Of a stretch of DNA of 64,000 nucleotides, positions 35,401 to 47,196 are shown piece after piece. Below the pieces are notes generated by a model. It ran no database searches, was not told the origin of the DNA, and was given only the letters and a program-made list of their open reading frames with translations. This DNA is from Rotaria sp. Silwood1 (lineage: Eukaryota > Rotifera > Eurotatoria > Philodinida > Philodinidae). The translations under genes were made by a program, and so were the position numbers. Where the stretch lies: NCBI GenBank assembly GCA_905250075.1, contig CAJNOP010000123.1, positions 147,903 through 211,902 of the forward strand, written 5' to 3'. The number at the start of each line of letters is the position of its first letter. The stretch's first letter is position 1.

Positions 35401-38400
35401 CTCTTTTAGTTCTTTGTTCGTTTTTTTTTTTCTATTCATAATATAAGAAGTGTATATAGAAAGTATTAAACACCTGTTCTTAAAAATAAAAATAAAAAGT
35501 AACATATGATAACAAAATTTCTTTTTCTATAATATTTACTCAATTATAACCTTAATACAAAACACTATTTCATTAAAATTAAAATAGTATTATTTCAAAA
35601 GTTTTTTTTGAAATACCATATGAACTGACTGAATGAACTTTTGCAATGTCTTGTGTAATATAGCTAATTCATAAAGCTGATGATATTTGGTATTCTATTT
35701 AGATCGAATGACAATTATTTTCAAGTCATACAAGATAAAGATTACAGAGAATCATATGGATTGGTTGATTTCTATTTTAATCTTCGATAATTAATTAGTT
35801 CAAATAGATGAATGTCAAAATGTTTTAAAATATTTAAAAAAATATTTATATTAATTCATATTATGGATGTCAATCTAAAGCTTTTGATGGTAATGAAAAA
35901 AAAAAAAGAAAGAGTAGAAAAGTTTTAAATAATCTCGACATAAATCTGATAAAAAAAAGTTAACTAAATGAACATATTATTTTTAAAATAAATATATTTA
36001 CGTCTCGTAATATAATTTAATGGTTAACATTAAAAAGAAACAGATTTATATCATAGAATTTGATATAGTATTTCTACTGGAAAAAAAATGTCAGTATTTC
36101 ATGCATACCTTAAGTGACATACATTGCAAAGAAATGATTTTGTTTTTGACTTTTTTCGGAAAAGGACAAACGTGTCTACATCGACTGACATAAAATTAAT
36201 GAAAAATCATTAATTACTCAACGAGAACCCAAGAGAATCAGACTGTCTGTAAATGTTTCAACGACTTAATCATGGTTTACATTGGAAAATTTTTATTTCC
36301 GTTAGGAAAACTTTCACTTCTGTTACTTTCATCATAAAAGATGCATGAAAATACTTAACAAGGTAATTTTAGCATTGCAATATTTTCATATAAAAATGTT
36401 TTTTTATGTTTTTGTGTAGTGTATATCAAAAATATTGTAAAAAATTTTATAGAAGTTTTTCAAACGCCTTAGTTACATGTTTTTTTTGTTATAGTATTAG
36501 TAGTTGGTTTTGGTGTTTTACCGAATATGTGTGAAAACGTGAATTGCTTTTAAGTCCCTAAAGAAATCTGCTGGATGGCGTTGAAGCAGATCATTATAGA
36601 TATACAAACACGAATAATACAGATACTTCGTACACATATATATATTATTTATACTCAATATAAAATTTGATGTGAATATTATCATATTTACATGCAAACT
36701 TTAAAGAATATTCTCTGCAAATGACTATAGACATCTTATTTGTAGACAGTGCAAGAGAAAATGAGAATATTCTTTATTGAAGATTCTTTTGAGAGTATTG
36801 TAGCATATGCTCGAGTTTTCTTCTTTGAAAAGTCTCATGTTCTTATTATAAAAAGAACGAGAATCTTCTTGACTAGAAGCTCAGACTTTTCTATAACATT
36901 CTAGAACTTGTTTTGTGAAATCATATATTACTTCAAAGTAAATTTCTTAAAAGTTTTTAGAAACAACGTCACATAAGTGTGTATCTACCAATTAAGGAGT
37001 TGTTTTATAATGACTTTATTCCAAGATATTACATACCAATTTTTATAAATTATGTTGTGCAAAAAATAGTTATAAAACATCTGTAGCATTTTTACTACTA
37101 TGAAATTAGTGATGGTCTGAAGCAATCAAGATTGAACGAAGAAGTATCGCGATCTTTCTTTGAAAGTGAAAAATATTTTTCTTCTAACAGAATGTAAAAA
37201 GAAGATTTCAGCTCTACAAGAAAAAAAAAGTAAAAATTTTTCACAATCGACGAGAATTATGACAATAGAGAGAGAGAGTATGTGTTAATTCGACAAAATT
37301 TAAGTGTATTCTTAATCTTACTATTTCTATAGAAAGAAGAAGATTATTAGACAATTCAATCAGTTTTCTTTTGATATTGAGTTTTCTATTTTTCTACTTC
37401 TCAATTCAGATGTCAAAAGTTGATTGACATTCGAATTAGGCCGTTAGATTTCATTTCGGTTGTGCGTGTCTGTCTCAAAACTCGATACTATCGATCGTCT
37501 ATAGCCTTATACAGTATTGTGTTTATATGGAAAGTTTCTCTCCTTTTTTCAGTTTCTTTAATTGGACTAATATGTCAAATGAAAGCTCTTTCTTTTCTCT
37601 ATCGCATGTCACATAGAAGTATCATAAAATATTGTTCTTTTCATATTTCTTTAAGATAATATTGCGCGGATGTATGCACTATATGAGATTATTCACGACA
37701 AAATTCCTTCACTTTGTAGCTGTGCAAACAGAGGTCAACTTTGAATTATATATATATTATTCAATGGATGTTCTAAACCTCTACAAAATGAGATACTATT
37801 GTGTTAAGCTTAATTTATGAGCAAGAGGCTATAATGAACTGTAGAATAAGCATAGGTGCAAAAAGTGCCCTTCTCGACTACAACTAAGACACTTTTGATC
37901 ATAATAAACAGATTTCTTACAATACTTAGTGTTATATTTGAGATCGGCATAAAAAACTAAGTCGATCTAGGTATATGTTTGACTAAAGTCTCCTGCACAC
38001 AAATTAAGTCCAACATAATCGTATTATTTTGCACAACTTTAAAAAACTTATCGAATGACATATAATTAAAAGTAGACTTCTGCTTTCAAAGCTCAGTATT
38101 GTCGGAGATTTTGTCATGGTATCCTTGTAATGTACATACAAATTACCAATACCAGGTTAATCATTGGGGTCGTTTTAAACTATCTGCTGTATACGGCTCA
38201 TTTTCATTACTCAAAATGCTATTCATGTCAACGAGTTTATCATCACAATCTATATCCATTTTAGGTATACGAAAAAGGAATGCACATAGGCGCAGTAATT
38301 ATACCTAGTGTGCGTAAAAGTACTATTAAACATATTTTTAGATAAAGTAGTTCACTAATAAAAAATACTGTAATGTCGAGGATGTATTTTTTTACAAGTA

Positions 38401-40402
38401 ACTCACTACAGTCGTTTTTTGAATATACGTTGAGCACCATCAATGGAATTTGGACAAACTTCTTACTAGGCACCTGAAAGACAAAAGAATGAGTTCTATC
38501 ATTTATAGAATTTATCTATGAAACAGAAATGATGAACGAACAATATGGAAAAAAAATCTATCCGTCGGTATTTATATTAATTCAAAAAAGTTAATTGAAG
38601 CCTCATATGAAAGAATAAAGTACAACTCGATTTCAATAAAGCATTTCCATTAAACATTAGAAACTGATTCAATCAGAAATGATAGATAAAATCTTTAAGA
38701 TTTATCTACCAAATATCATCAGAAAATATCTAATGATATATTTAGAATAATTTTTGGATTGCATGTGAAAAAGATTTGAGAAATGGATAAAAGCAGCGGT
38801 TGAAACATTAGTCGTTTCTACTGAAATATCAACGATGATCGGAACGGCAGCCGTTTTTTAATGTTTACAGCCTTTTAGGGATCGCTCTATTCAACTTGGG
38901 AATTCGATTAAGAGAAGAAGAAAAAGAAAAATATTTTATAATACTTCCATATGCTATTCCATGGGGAAAAGAAAAAACTTTTATTTGATATATTACTCAA
39001 ATTAAATGAGCTGAAGAAGCAAGAGAAACTTTTCGTATAAACATACCATTGTATCATGTAATAGAAGATCAATAATATCGAGTTTTAAGTCAGACAGGCA
39101 CAACCGTAATGAAGTATAACAGTCTAATATGAACGGCAAGCGACTTCTGACATGTGAATAAACTAGTGAAAAAATAAGGAACTCAATTGAAAGAGGGAAC
39201 CGATTTTATCGTTTGACGTTGCCATCCTTTATTACCGAGTAATTTTTTTGCGGACGCTGAATTTATATATGGTGCAGTGCCGAAAATATGGAATGACATA
39301 CAGATAAAAAAGCTTTGATAAAATGATTCTCTCTGAAGTCGTCACTTGTTTATTTTCCCCATCGATGTTTTGATAAGATATAAGTGATTTCCCTAATTTT
39401 TAGAGCACATTTTAACATCAGACACATTATTTGATGATTAAGTTAATGAAAATGCAGTTTTCCGTACGTCATTCGACACGTCGAGAATTACTCTATGAAT
39501 CAAACAGAGTTCTTTTTTTCATTGATTTTTTTTCTAGTTAACAATAGACAAAATTCAATTTTTGAATGATATCCTTCTGATCAGTTAATATACAAAGAAG
39601 CAATCAATATTTGTTTATTGAAAAGTAACTTATTCATTAGTTTTCAATGAACATTAAAACAAATTTTACCTAAATTACTCAAAAAACAATATTTCATCTA
39701 AACTTGAATATGATGGTTTTCAATATTTCATTTGAATTCTGTTCGTGCATATGAGATTTTCTATATAACTTTGTTGCGAGTTTCAATATTGAGTAGGTTT
39801 TACTGTTCGGAAAGAGAAACATTTCAAAACAAATCTCTTTCGGATTTTAACATGTTCTTGACAACGACTAAGAAGTTTATTTTATGGATGAACACTTAGA
39901 AGTCAAGAAAATAACTCGAATAGGATCAACGATAAGAGAAAGAACAAAAAGTTCATCTATTGACAACGACATAATGGAATGTCTTGTGTTTGATTTCCAC
40001 CGTGTATAGAATGTGGTATGAAATAACTCAAATTTCTATTGAATGCTTCGCAAAATCATTTGAGGCATAGAAAAATGTTTGATAAAAATTGTGATGTTCA
40101 TTCTTACAAAAGAGACAAAAGTGAAAACTAATCGGTCAACGAAAGAGACGAGACCTCAATCTTGTGCATCTATTGCCATTAATTTATCGTTTTACTTATT
40201 CCTTAATGATCTACATTTTGAACATACTAGTTGCTGATAGATAAAAATCTCTCGTGTTCTTTTATAGTTGATCATCAAGTCAAGAATTTTCTTTGATTTT
40301 GTTGGATCGAAGAAACAATTCAAAGAGTGAAAGATAGATACGTCTATTCTTGTATTTATCTACGAATAGATCATAACATAAATGGACAATATACTGTTCG
40401 TT
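32435..40402. other. long intergenic stretch, AT-rich
   Basis: About 8 kb with no recognised gene. Contains a small inverted-repeat element (33068-33255). The remaining short frames are AT-driven and unsupported by splice partners or motifs. Confidence 0.55.
33068..33255. mobile_element. small MITE-like dispersed repeat, copy 1
   Basis: Inner ends GCAGTATTAC (33111) and GTAATACTGC (to 33224) form about 20-bp inverted repeats. The whole segment is similar to 45417-45600, sharing AGCCGTTT, TATTGTAAA, ATTTTCAGAC and CAATTTACA blocks in the same order. Confidence 0.65.
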
Positions 40403-40973
40403 CTAGTGAAGTGCGTGATCATTAAAATCACGATCACGCGTGATCGTGCGTGATCAGAAATTTTTTTCGTGATCGTGGTTGTGATCGTGACTGATAAACG
40501 ATCTTCTTCGTGATCGTGATCGTGATCGTGATCAAAAATATCAATCACGCACGTCACTAACGTACACAATCAATTAAGCATCTGTTAATTTTTTCAACGG
40601 CATTACATTTTTTGTAACACTGATTGTAACCTAATCAATTATTTTCTATTATGGTATTACTTGGTTCAATTTTCTTTTTCAAAAAATTGGTTCGGGGTAG
40701 GTGCGACTTCATTTTTGGAAAACCGATTCGAGTTCGGTTCGTTTTCGCTGTTGGTCACAAAAAGATGGCACGCTGAATGGTGAAGAATTGCTCTTATGCT
40801 TCCAAATGAAATGTAACATTCGTGATCGTGATCGTGATGTAGATTCGAAAAAATTCGTGATCGTGACCGTGATCGTGATTCCAATGGAAATAAGATTCGT
40901 GATCGTGATCCAGGATCGTGTTTTATTCGTGATCGTGATCGTGATCAAAAATATCAATCACGCACGTCACTAG
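40403..40973. mobile_element. 571-bp MITE with CGTGAT hexamer arrays and 6-bp flanking duplication
   Basis: The left end CTAGTGAAGTGCGTGAT and right end ATCACGCACGTCACTAG are inverted repeats with one mismatch. TTCGTT lies directly outside both ends (40397-40402 and 40974-40979), consistent with a target-site duplication. Inside are several (CGTGAT)n runs. A block from the CGTGATC runs to CACGCACGTCACTA occurs at 40509-40558 and again at the right end, suggesting an internal end duplication. No transposase. Confidence 0.8.
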
Positions 40974-41459
40974 TTCGTTCGCTCAAATGAATATCGAAAA
41001 CAACGTATCAGAGAAAGACAAGTATCGTCAATAGAGAAACTCGTTCGTTTATTCAATCCATAACAACATATGAACAACACTAAAAAGAACAACTAATGTC
41101 GCAAGAAAATAAACATTGTCAATCATACGATTGCTGTTCTATAAGATCAGCAACTTTTATGAATGTATTTATAAAACCAATGCGTAATTGTTCATGTTCG
41201 ATTTTATATTTATTGTTATTATTCGTTTCTTTTTTGCCAATTAGATTTCAAGTACATTTGACTGTTAGACACGGGCTTTCTTTTGTGAAATATTTTTTTC
41301 CAAAAATAAAATTTCATAATGAAAGACAATCAAGCATAATATTATTATTGCGCAAAGCTCGAGATAAGAAACGGAATAGTTATTACCAATGAAATATCTC
41401 TTGTAACAATCGAAGATGTAAATAATGATATTCAACTAGCAATATTTACAAACAATATT
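40974..41459. other. intergenic between two elements
   Basis: A 98-codon frame (41096-41392) shows no motif or splice partner and is not called. Confidence 0.45.
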
Positions 41460-42070
41460 CTACCCAGGTCGAAATAGCTATGTCGGATCCTGTCGGATAG
41501 GTTTCAAATCCGTTGAGATACGGCTAATCGGATTCGGTCGGTTACTTTTTGTCGGATTCCGATGCTATCCACTGTTTTCCTTGGATATCCGCCGGTCGGA
41601 TTCATCCAGCTCCGACTAGATTCATGTATTCGGAACGGGTCAGATCCGATCTCAAGATCTGTTCGCTTCCGATGGGATTCCGGGGAATCTGATGTCAAGA
41701 AATCGCCGGATTTTGCGGTTTTAAGTGACACCTGATTCCATGATAAAACCGATCAATCACTGGTATCGAAAGTTGTCAGATTATATAAGAATGCAGAATA
41801 CCCAGGCCGATCTCACACCATCGGATCCGATGAAAATTAGTCGGAAGTTGTCGGATGTTGGAAAGTGTCGGATTTTCAGAGTTTCGACAAGATCCCGGCC
41901 ACTTTCGACACTTTCCGACATCCGACAACTTCCTGTCGGAATCCGATACTAAGGATTCCGACGAATTGCCATCGGATTCGATAAAATTCGATAATTTTTC
42001 CGATAGGATCCGACGAGATCCGACTGTCGAATTGCTCGTTCTGGGTATCCAGTATTATTTTACACGTAGT

Positions 42071-42790
42071 CGGATTCATGAATTAGAATATATTCTGACG
42101 GATCAATGAGCTAATCAATTAATTAGATATTCCTCTTTTTACAAATTTCGACAAGCAATATCAAAAATTTGGAAATCCGATTTCGTCCAGATTTCATTCA
42201 CTGTTTTGTTTTACAGATATCGATCTATATAAGGAAGTCTCTACTTTAATATTTCGAATGAATTTCCAAAGTGTTGCTCAGATTAATTTTACTTCAAATG
42301 ATTTGTTTTCCTTATACAATTGTGTTTTCCACGCAATTGGATTCTTGAATAAGACTATATTCTGACAGATCAATGAGCTAATCAATTAATTAGATATTCC
42401 TCTTTTTACAAATTTCCAACAGCAAAATCAAAAATCTGGAAATCCGATTTCGTCCAGATTTCATTCACCGTTTTGTTTTACAGATATCGATCTATATAAG
42501 GAAGTCTCTACTTTAATATTTTGAATAAATTTCCAAAGTGTTGCTTAGATTAATTTTACTTCAAATGGTTTATTTCCTTATACAATTATGTTTTCCACAC
42601 AGCGGATTCATGAATTAGAATATATTCTGACAGATCAATCAACTAATTAATTAATTTATTAAATATTCCTATTTTTACAAAATTCCAACAACAAAATCAA
42701 AAATCTAGAAATCCGATTTTGTCCAGATTTCATTCACCGTTTTGTTTTACAGGTATCCATCTATATAAGGAACTCTCTACTTTCATATAT
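42071..42790 (+). repeat. three tandem 265-267-bp units, each with a TATA-box-like site
   Basis: Units start at 42071, 42338 and 42603 (third about 190 bp long). Each contains TCCAGATTTCATTCAC, TTTTGTTTTACAG and CTATATAAGGAA.TCTCTACT. TATATAAG lies at 42226-42233, 42493-42500 and 42762-42769, always followed by a conserved CTCTACTTT. Confidence 0.9.
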
Positions 42791-42939
42791 CAAGTGAATT
42801 CGGCCATTTTGTATAACTAAGTTCTATATATTAGGAACAATCTTAGTACAAGCATTGTTCAATTTTAAGAAGAATCGTAGTATATACATTGTTAGATTCT
42901 AGGAATAATCCCAGTTGAAACAGTTGAAATCCTTTAGAC

Positions 42940-43440
42940 TCTTGATGACATCCTGATGCAATCTTTAGAAATTTTGATAACATCCTGGTGAAATCTGTCC
43001 AAAATGTCGATTCAATCTTTGGAAAATCTTTAGAATTCTTGATGAAATCCTTGGGGAATCTTCGTGAAATCTTCAGAAATCTCGACGAAATCCTTGAGAA
43101 ATTTTTATAAATCTTGATGAAATCCTTAGGAAATCTTCAGAAATCTGGATGAAATCCTGGACAAGCATTTAGAAATCTTTATGAAATCCTTGGGAAATCT
43201 TCATAAATCTTGATGAAATCTTTGCGAAATCTTCAGAAATCTCGACGAAATCCTTGAGAAATCTTTATAAATCTTGATGAAATCCTTGGGAAATCTTCAG
43301 AAATCTCGATGAAATGCTGGGGAAATCTTTAGAAATCTCGATGAAATCCCTGAGAAAAATCCCTGAGAAATCTTTAGAAATCTTGAGGAAAATTGTCAGA
43401 AATCTCTAGTAAATCTTTGGAAATTTTGAGAATGCTAGAA
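42940..43440 (+). repeat. degenerate tandem array, about 20/40-bp period
   Basis: Many imperfect copies of GATGAAATCCTTGGGAAATC and TTCAGAAATCTTGATG, most regular between about 43030 and 43340. Confidence 0.75.
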
Positions 43441-43783
43441 TGAAATCTGTGTGAAATGTTGATTGAATCCTTGTGCAATCGAAACAGATTCATCCAACTT
43501 CTGATGAAATCCGACTGTATTCTGTCGGAGCCTTACGTCATCAGGCGTTTCTCTGTGAAAGGATCCTGATGGTTACGGCATTATCTGACAAACAGTTCCG
43601 ACAGGATCCGATCGGATCCTTTCCGACGTAATCGGGTCCGGAATCCGTTAGTTAGGAATCCTGTGAAATACGGTTGGGTTCCGATCGGATTTAGTTGGGA
43701 ACCCGACGAATTCCGGTGTGATCCGACATCGGATCCGATAGTTTCCGGTAGGATCTACCGGTCTGATTGAATCACCTGGGTAG

Positions 43784-45416
43784 TTTTTGATCGATAATCA
43801 TTTATTTCTCGATGTATTTCACGGTAGTTTGAAGGCGACTAGAAATAATTGAACAAATTTGCACATGAAGTCTAACAATGGAATAAATTCTTCGAACAAT
43901 CAATCGAATCATTTGCTGAAAGACATATGTCCTTTTGTTATCAATATTATCGACAAAGTCAATAGCCATGTTCTCTCTCAAACTGATTGGTCTCCAATTA
44001 TCCACCGAGATTGACCTTAATCCATTCAAAAGTATTAGTTAACATCGGTTGACGTTTATAGGAAGTTACAGCTGGGAGGATTCATTTAGAATGTAATGAT
44101 ATCTGATGGACTGTTTATACAGATCTTAAATGTATATGCACATTGCATAGAATTTTTAGAAACCATGTGTACCCAATATTATATTGATTATTTCAAAGAA
44201 GAGATCACTTTTAGTTTACAACCAAATAAGTGAATGTCAGTTGTCATTAAATTTAAATTTAACAATTCGTTCAAGGTGTATGTCATTCTTTTTGAATATG
44301 TTGAAGAAAACAAACTGCAATTAACGAGCTCATACCATTAACAGTATACGAAAGTTATTTTTTTGCATTCAACTATCATGACATATTCCATTTTAGTAAC
44401 AAAAGACACATATTCGAAGAAGAAAAGATAAAAGAAACACATGCTTCACAATTGGGAAGAAAAAAAAAAAGAATGACTCTACTTTCTATTAACAATATAC
44501 GCGACAACAAAAATAGTGCTCGTTCGACTTCTTAAAATATACTCGATTATTGACTGTGGTAAACAAACTCGTCAATCACTCGAAGGACTTCAAGAGGTTT
44601 TTGTCATTGCACCCAAGAATGTCATTGTTCGTTTACAACGTCGAGATTAAGAAATATTCTGAACTAAGAGTTATTATTTCATTTTTTAATTAATAAACCA
44701 GCCGAAGAACGGCAAGTACTTTCAAATAAGAACATAGAGAATGGAAACACTTTCAAAAATAAATAAAAAGTTAGACAACACAAATTTGTTTATTGCCTCA
44801 TTTATTGTGAAATAGATTACGTCGCGTTCAATCTTTGTTGATCAAATTGTTTAGACTTAACAATGAATGATTTAAATCAGTAGATGGTATGATTTTTCTA
44901 CTCATAGAAACAGACTATAGACTATGGTGAAATGTGCTTTGCAGTTGATTTTGAATAAAAGAAAAAATTGTCTGCTGCTCACTTCTGATTGGTATGCCGT
45001 CATGCGATAACTTTCAAATATGTCTTAAAATCTGAAAACAGAAATTGGAAGAGACAAAACACAGAGTAGTGAAAAATCTGGAAACGTCAAATACAAATAG
45101 AAACATGTTCGCATTTCTTAGTCATTCCGAGATGAATAAAACAGTAATGCATGGATTTAAGTTTGTCGTTCGAATTTAATATCGACTAGAAAACAACAAA
45201 TCGATCGAATGCTTTCAAACACTAATGTGACAATTTTACGAATTTAATTCAACACCTCATACAATGTCCCACACAGCTCATACGTAAAGTTCAATAGTTT
45301 AATGGTGAGAGTTGTAATTTGCTCCAAACATGTTTTATTTTCTTCAGTTATGTTACACATCCTTCCATTATAAGCAAAAGAAAAATTATTTGGATCAAAT
45401 AAGCACAATTATAAAC
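43784..45416. other. intergenic, AT-rich
   Basis: No gene recognised; the 75-codon minus frame at 43802-44029 lacks support. Confidence 0.5.
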
Positions 45417-45600
45417 AGCCGTTTGATAGTGATTTTTCCAAACATAGTCAACGCAATATTACGCATGTATTTCATCGTATTGTAAATGGTCGATTATTCG
45501 ATTTTCAGACTGGTTGATAATCGTTATTAACTATGTACGATACGATAAAAATATAGTCGTAATACTACGTCTACAAACGTCAATTTACAACTATTGACAG
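45417..45600. mobile_element. small MITE-like dispersed repeat, copy 2
   Basis: Diverged copy of 33068-33255 in the same orientation, with inner ends GCAATATTAC (45453) and GTAATACTAC. Confidence 0.65.
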
Positions 45601-45887
45601 CCCTGATGTATATGAAGCAGTATTTTTAATGAATGAGTGTACCCAGCAAAACAACGGGTACGGTACCCTAATAAAAAAAATTTACATACTGTTTTACACG
45701 CGGGTGAAAAAAGTAGCGTGTACGCTGTACACACTGAATTTTTATTTTACACTTTGATTTTTCTATTATCTCCGTGCTTCTGGTGTATGTACAAAAATAT
45801 AATTTATATATTGAACGCCATGAAAATTTTATACGTAGACTCGATTCAATTTGAACTAAGACAATAATTAACACGTGGTAATGTTTT
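45601..45887. other. short intergenic stretch
   Basis: Two overlapping frames of about 70-76 codons on opposite strands, neither with any coding support. Confidence 0.4.
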
Positions 45888-46092
45888 GTATTGAAACGTG
45901 CCGTTGTTCATTGACAACATTACCAGTTAAGAAAATTAATAGATAAAAAATCGAATAAAAAATTGAAAATAAAAATTACAAGCGCGCAATTATACGCTTG
46001 TAATTTTTATTTCAAATTTTTTATTCGATTTTTTTATCCATTAATTTTCTTAACTGATAATGTTGTGAATAAACAGTGGAACGTCTCAGTAT
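45888..46092. repeat. long near-perfect palindrome, about 205 bp
   Basis: The arms meet at a short loop near 45982-45997. The inner 153 bp (45914-46066) pair almost perfectly, including CAGTTAAGAAAATTAAT and TTACAAGCG with their complements. Weaker pairing (GAAACGTGCC against GGAACGTCTC) extends outward. Probably a MITE or a cruciform-forming repeat. Confidence 0.85.
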
Positions 46093-46328
46093 ACATGACC
46101 AAAATGTCTCAAATTGAAGTAAACTTCGTTTAACTTTCATTTTTAAGTGTTGCATATAAAAATTTAGTGTATACTTGAAAATTCGTATTGGAGCCCTATC
46201 TATTTATGTTTCATATAGTGTTGCCTTTTTTTTTGTTTTATTTTTAAGATATTCATGTATCTACAACTGTGGATAAATAGAGTTTCATAAAAATATCAGT
46301 TGATATTTTTCATTCAGTCAAAGTCCCT
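46093..46328. other. intergenic
   Basis: Nothing recognised. Confidence 0.4.
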
Positions 46329-46566
46329 TTTGTGATTTGAAAACGTTTTATTTTTGTTTTTTTTCAAATCATCTTGTCTTCATTAAAATGAAAAATGAAA
46401 TAAAAGTTTTTTAAATAAAAAATGCCTTTTATGAACAGAAAAAAGTTTCGTGTTTCTTATACATTTTGTACACTTTGCTACAAAAAACCAAGTGTACAGA
46501 TACATGGTGTTCTAAAAAACACAGTGTACGCATACATTCTATTTCAGATTCTCATTAAAAACACTG
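46329..46566 (+). repeat. dispersed direct repeat, copy 1
   Basis: About 235 bp almost identical to 53727-53960, from TTTGTGATTT to AAAAACACTG. One small indel is an extra AAAATG-type insertion here. No frame of note. Confidence 0.9.
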
Positions 46567-47196
46567 CTCTTGATGTTTAGCTTTCGATACCGATCGTGAT
46601 GGTATTATGACATCTATGGAACATTTCCAACATAAACATTCGCATCAATATTATCTCTTTAAGATAATACTAGAAATAGATCACAAAAACAATGATAAAA
46701 ATCTATATTTCAAGACGTATTTATTTTCGATTATTTCGTTCATTTTCAGTTTTACTTTTTTGACAATTTTGAGATGAAGATATATTTGACAATTTATCAT
46801 GATCTCGATGAGATTCCAATATTATTTTTTCGTTAACTTTAATTATATGAAAATGATTATTAATGAACATTTCGATTACTCTATTGGAGAATAAATCTCA
46901 CTAATCAAGTTTTTTTTTCTATATCTCTATTTGTTTCAAATCAAAACTTTTTAATTGGAAATTAAAATTTATTAATAAATATTTAAACTAATCGATTGTT
47001 ATAATCGCAGTTATAGTCGGTTATTTAAATGCATAGATGTACCAAATGGAGGAAAATAACGAAGGAATTTTATCGGCTATCAATACTTTTCATTGTAAAC
47101 AGAATTATCTTTGTTTTATAAAATTTATTTTATCGATACTAACATAGTGAAACACAAGGTCTTATTTTCTTTATCTTATACTAAATCGTTTTCATC
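46567..47196. other. upstream region of the coiled-coil gene
   Basis: AT-rich, no gene or repeat recognised. Confidence 0.45.

Larger units (their letters stand above)
41460..43783. mobile_element. 2.3-kb composite element with CTACCCAGGT termini
   Basis: Ten-base inverted ends CTACCCAGGT (41460) and ACCTGGGTAG (to 43783). Both subterminal zones (about 41480-42060 and 43490-43770) are dense in TCGGAT/ATCCGA motifs and richer in GC than the surroundings. Between them lie three 266-bp tandem units (42071-42790) and a degenerate GAAATCTTnAGAAATC array (about 42940-43440). No coding frame is credible. No clear target duplication. I cannot assign it to a named family. Confidence 0.65.

Noticed and set aside
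40701..40973. Arg/Asp/Val-rich frames on both strands
   Set aside because: Produced by CGTGAT hexamers inside the MITE.
41504..42109. Four short frames rich in Ser, Asp and Arg
   Set aside because: Driven by TCGGAT repeats in the element; no start context or motif.
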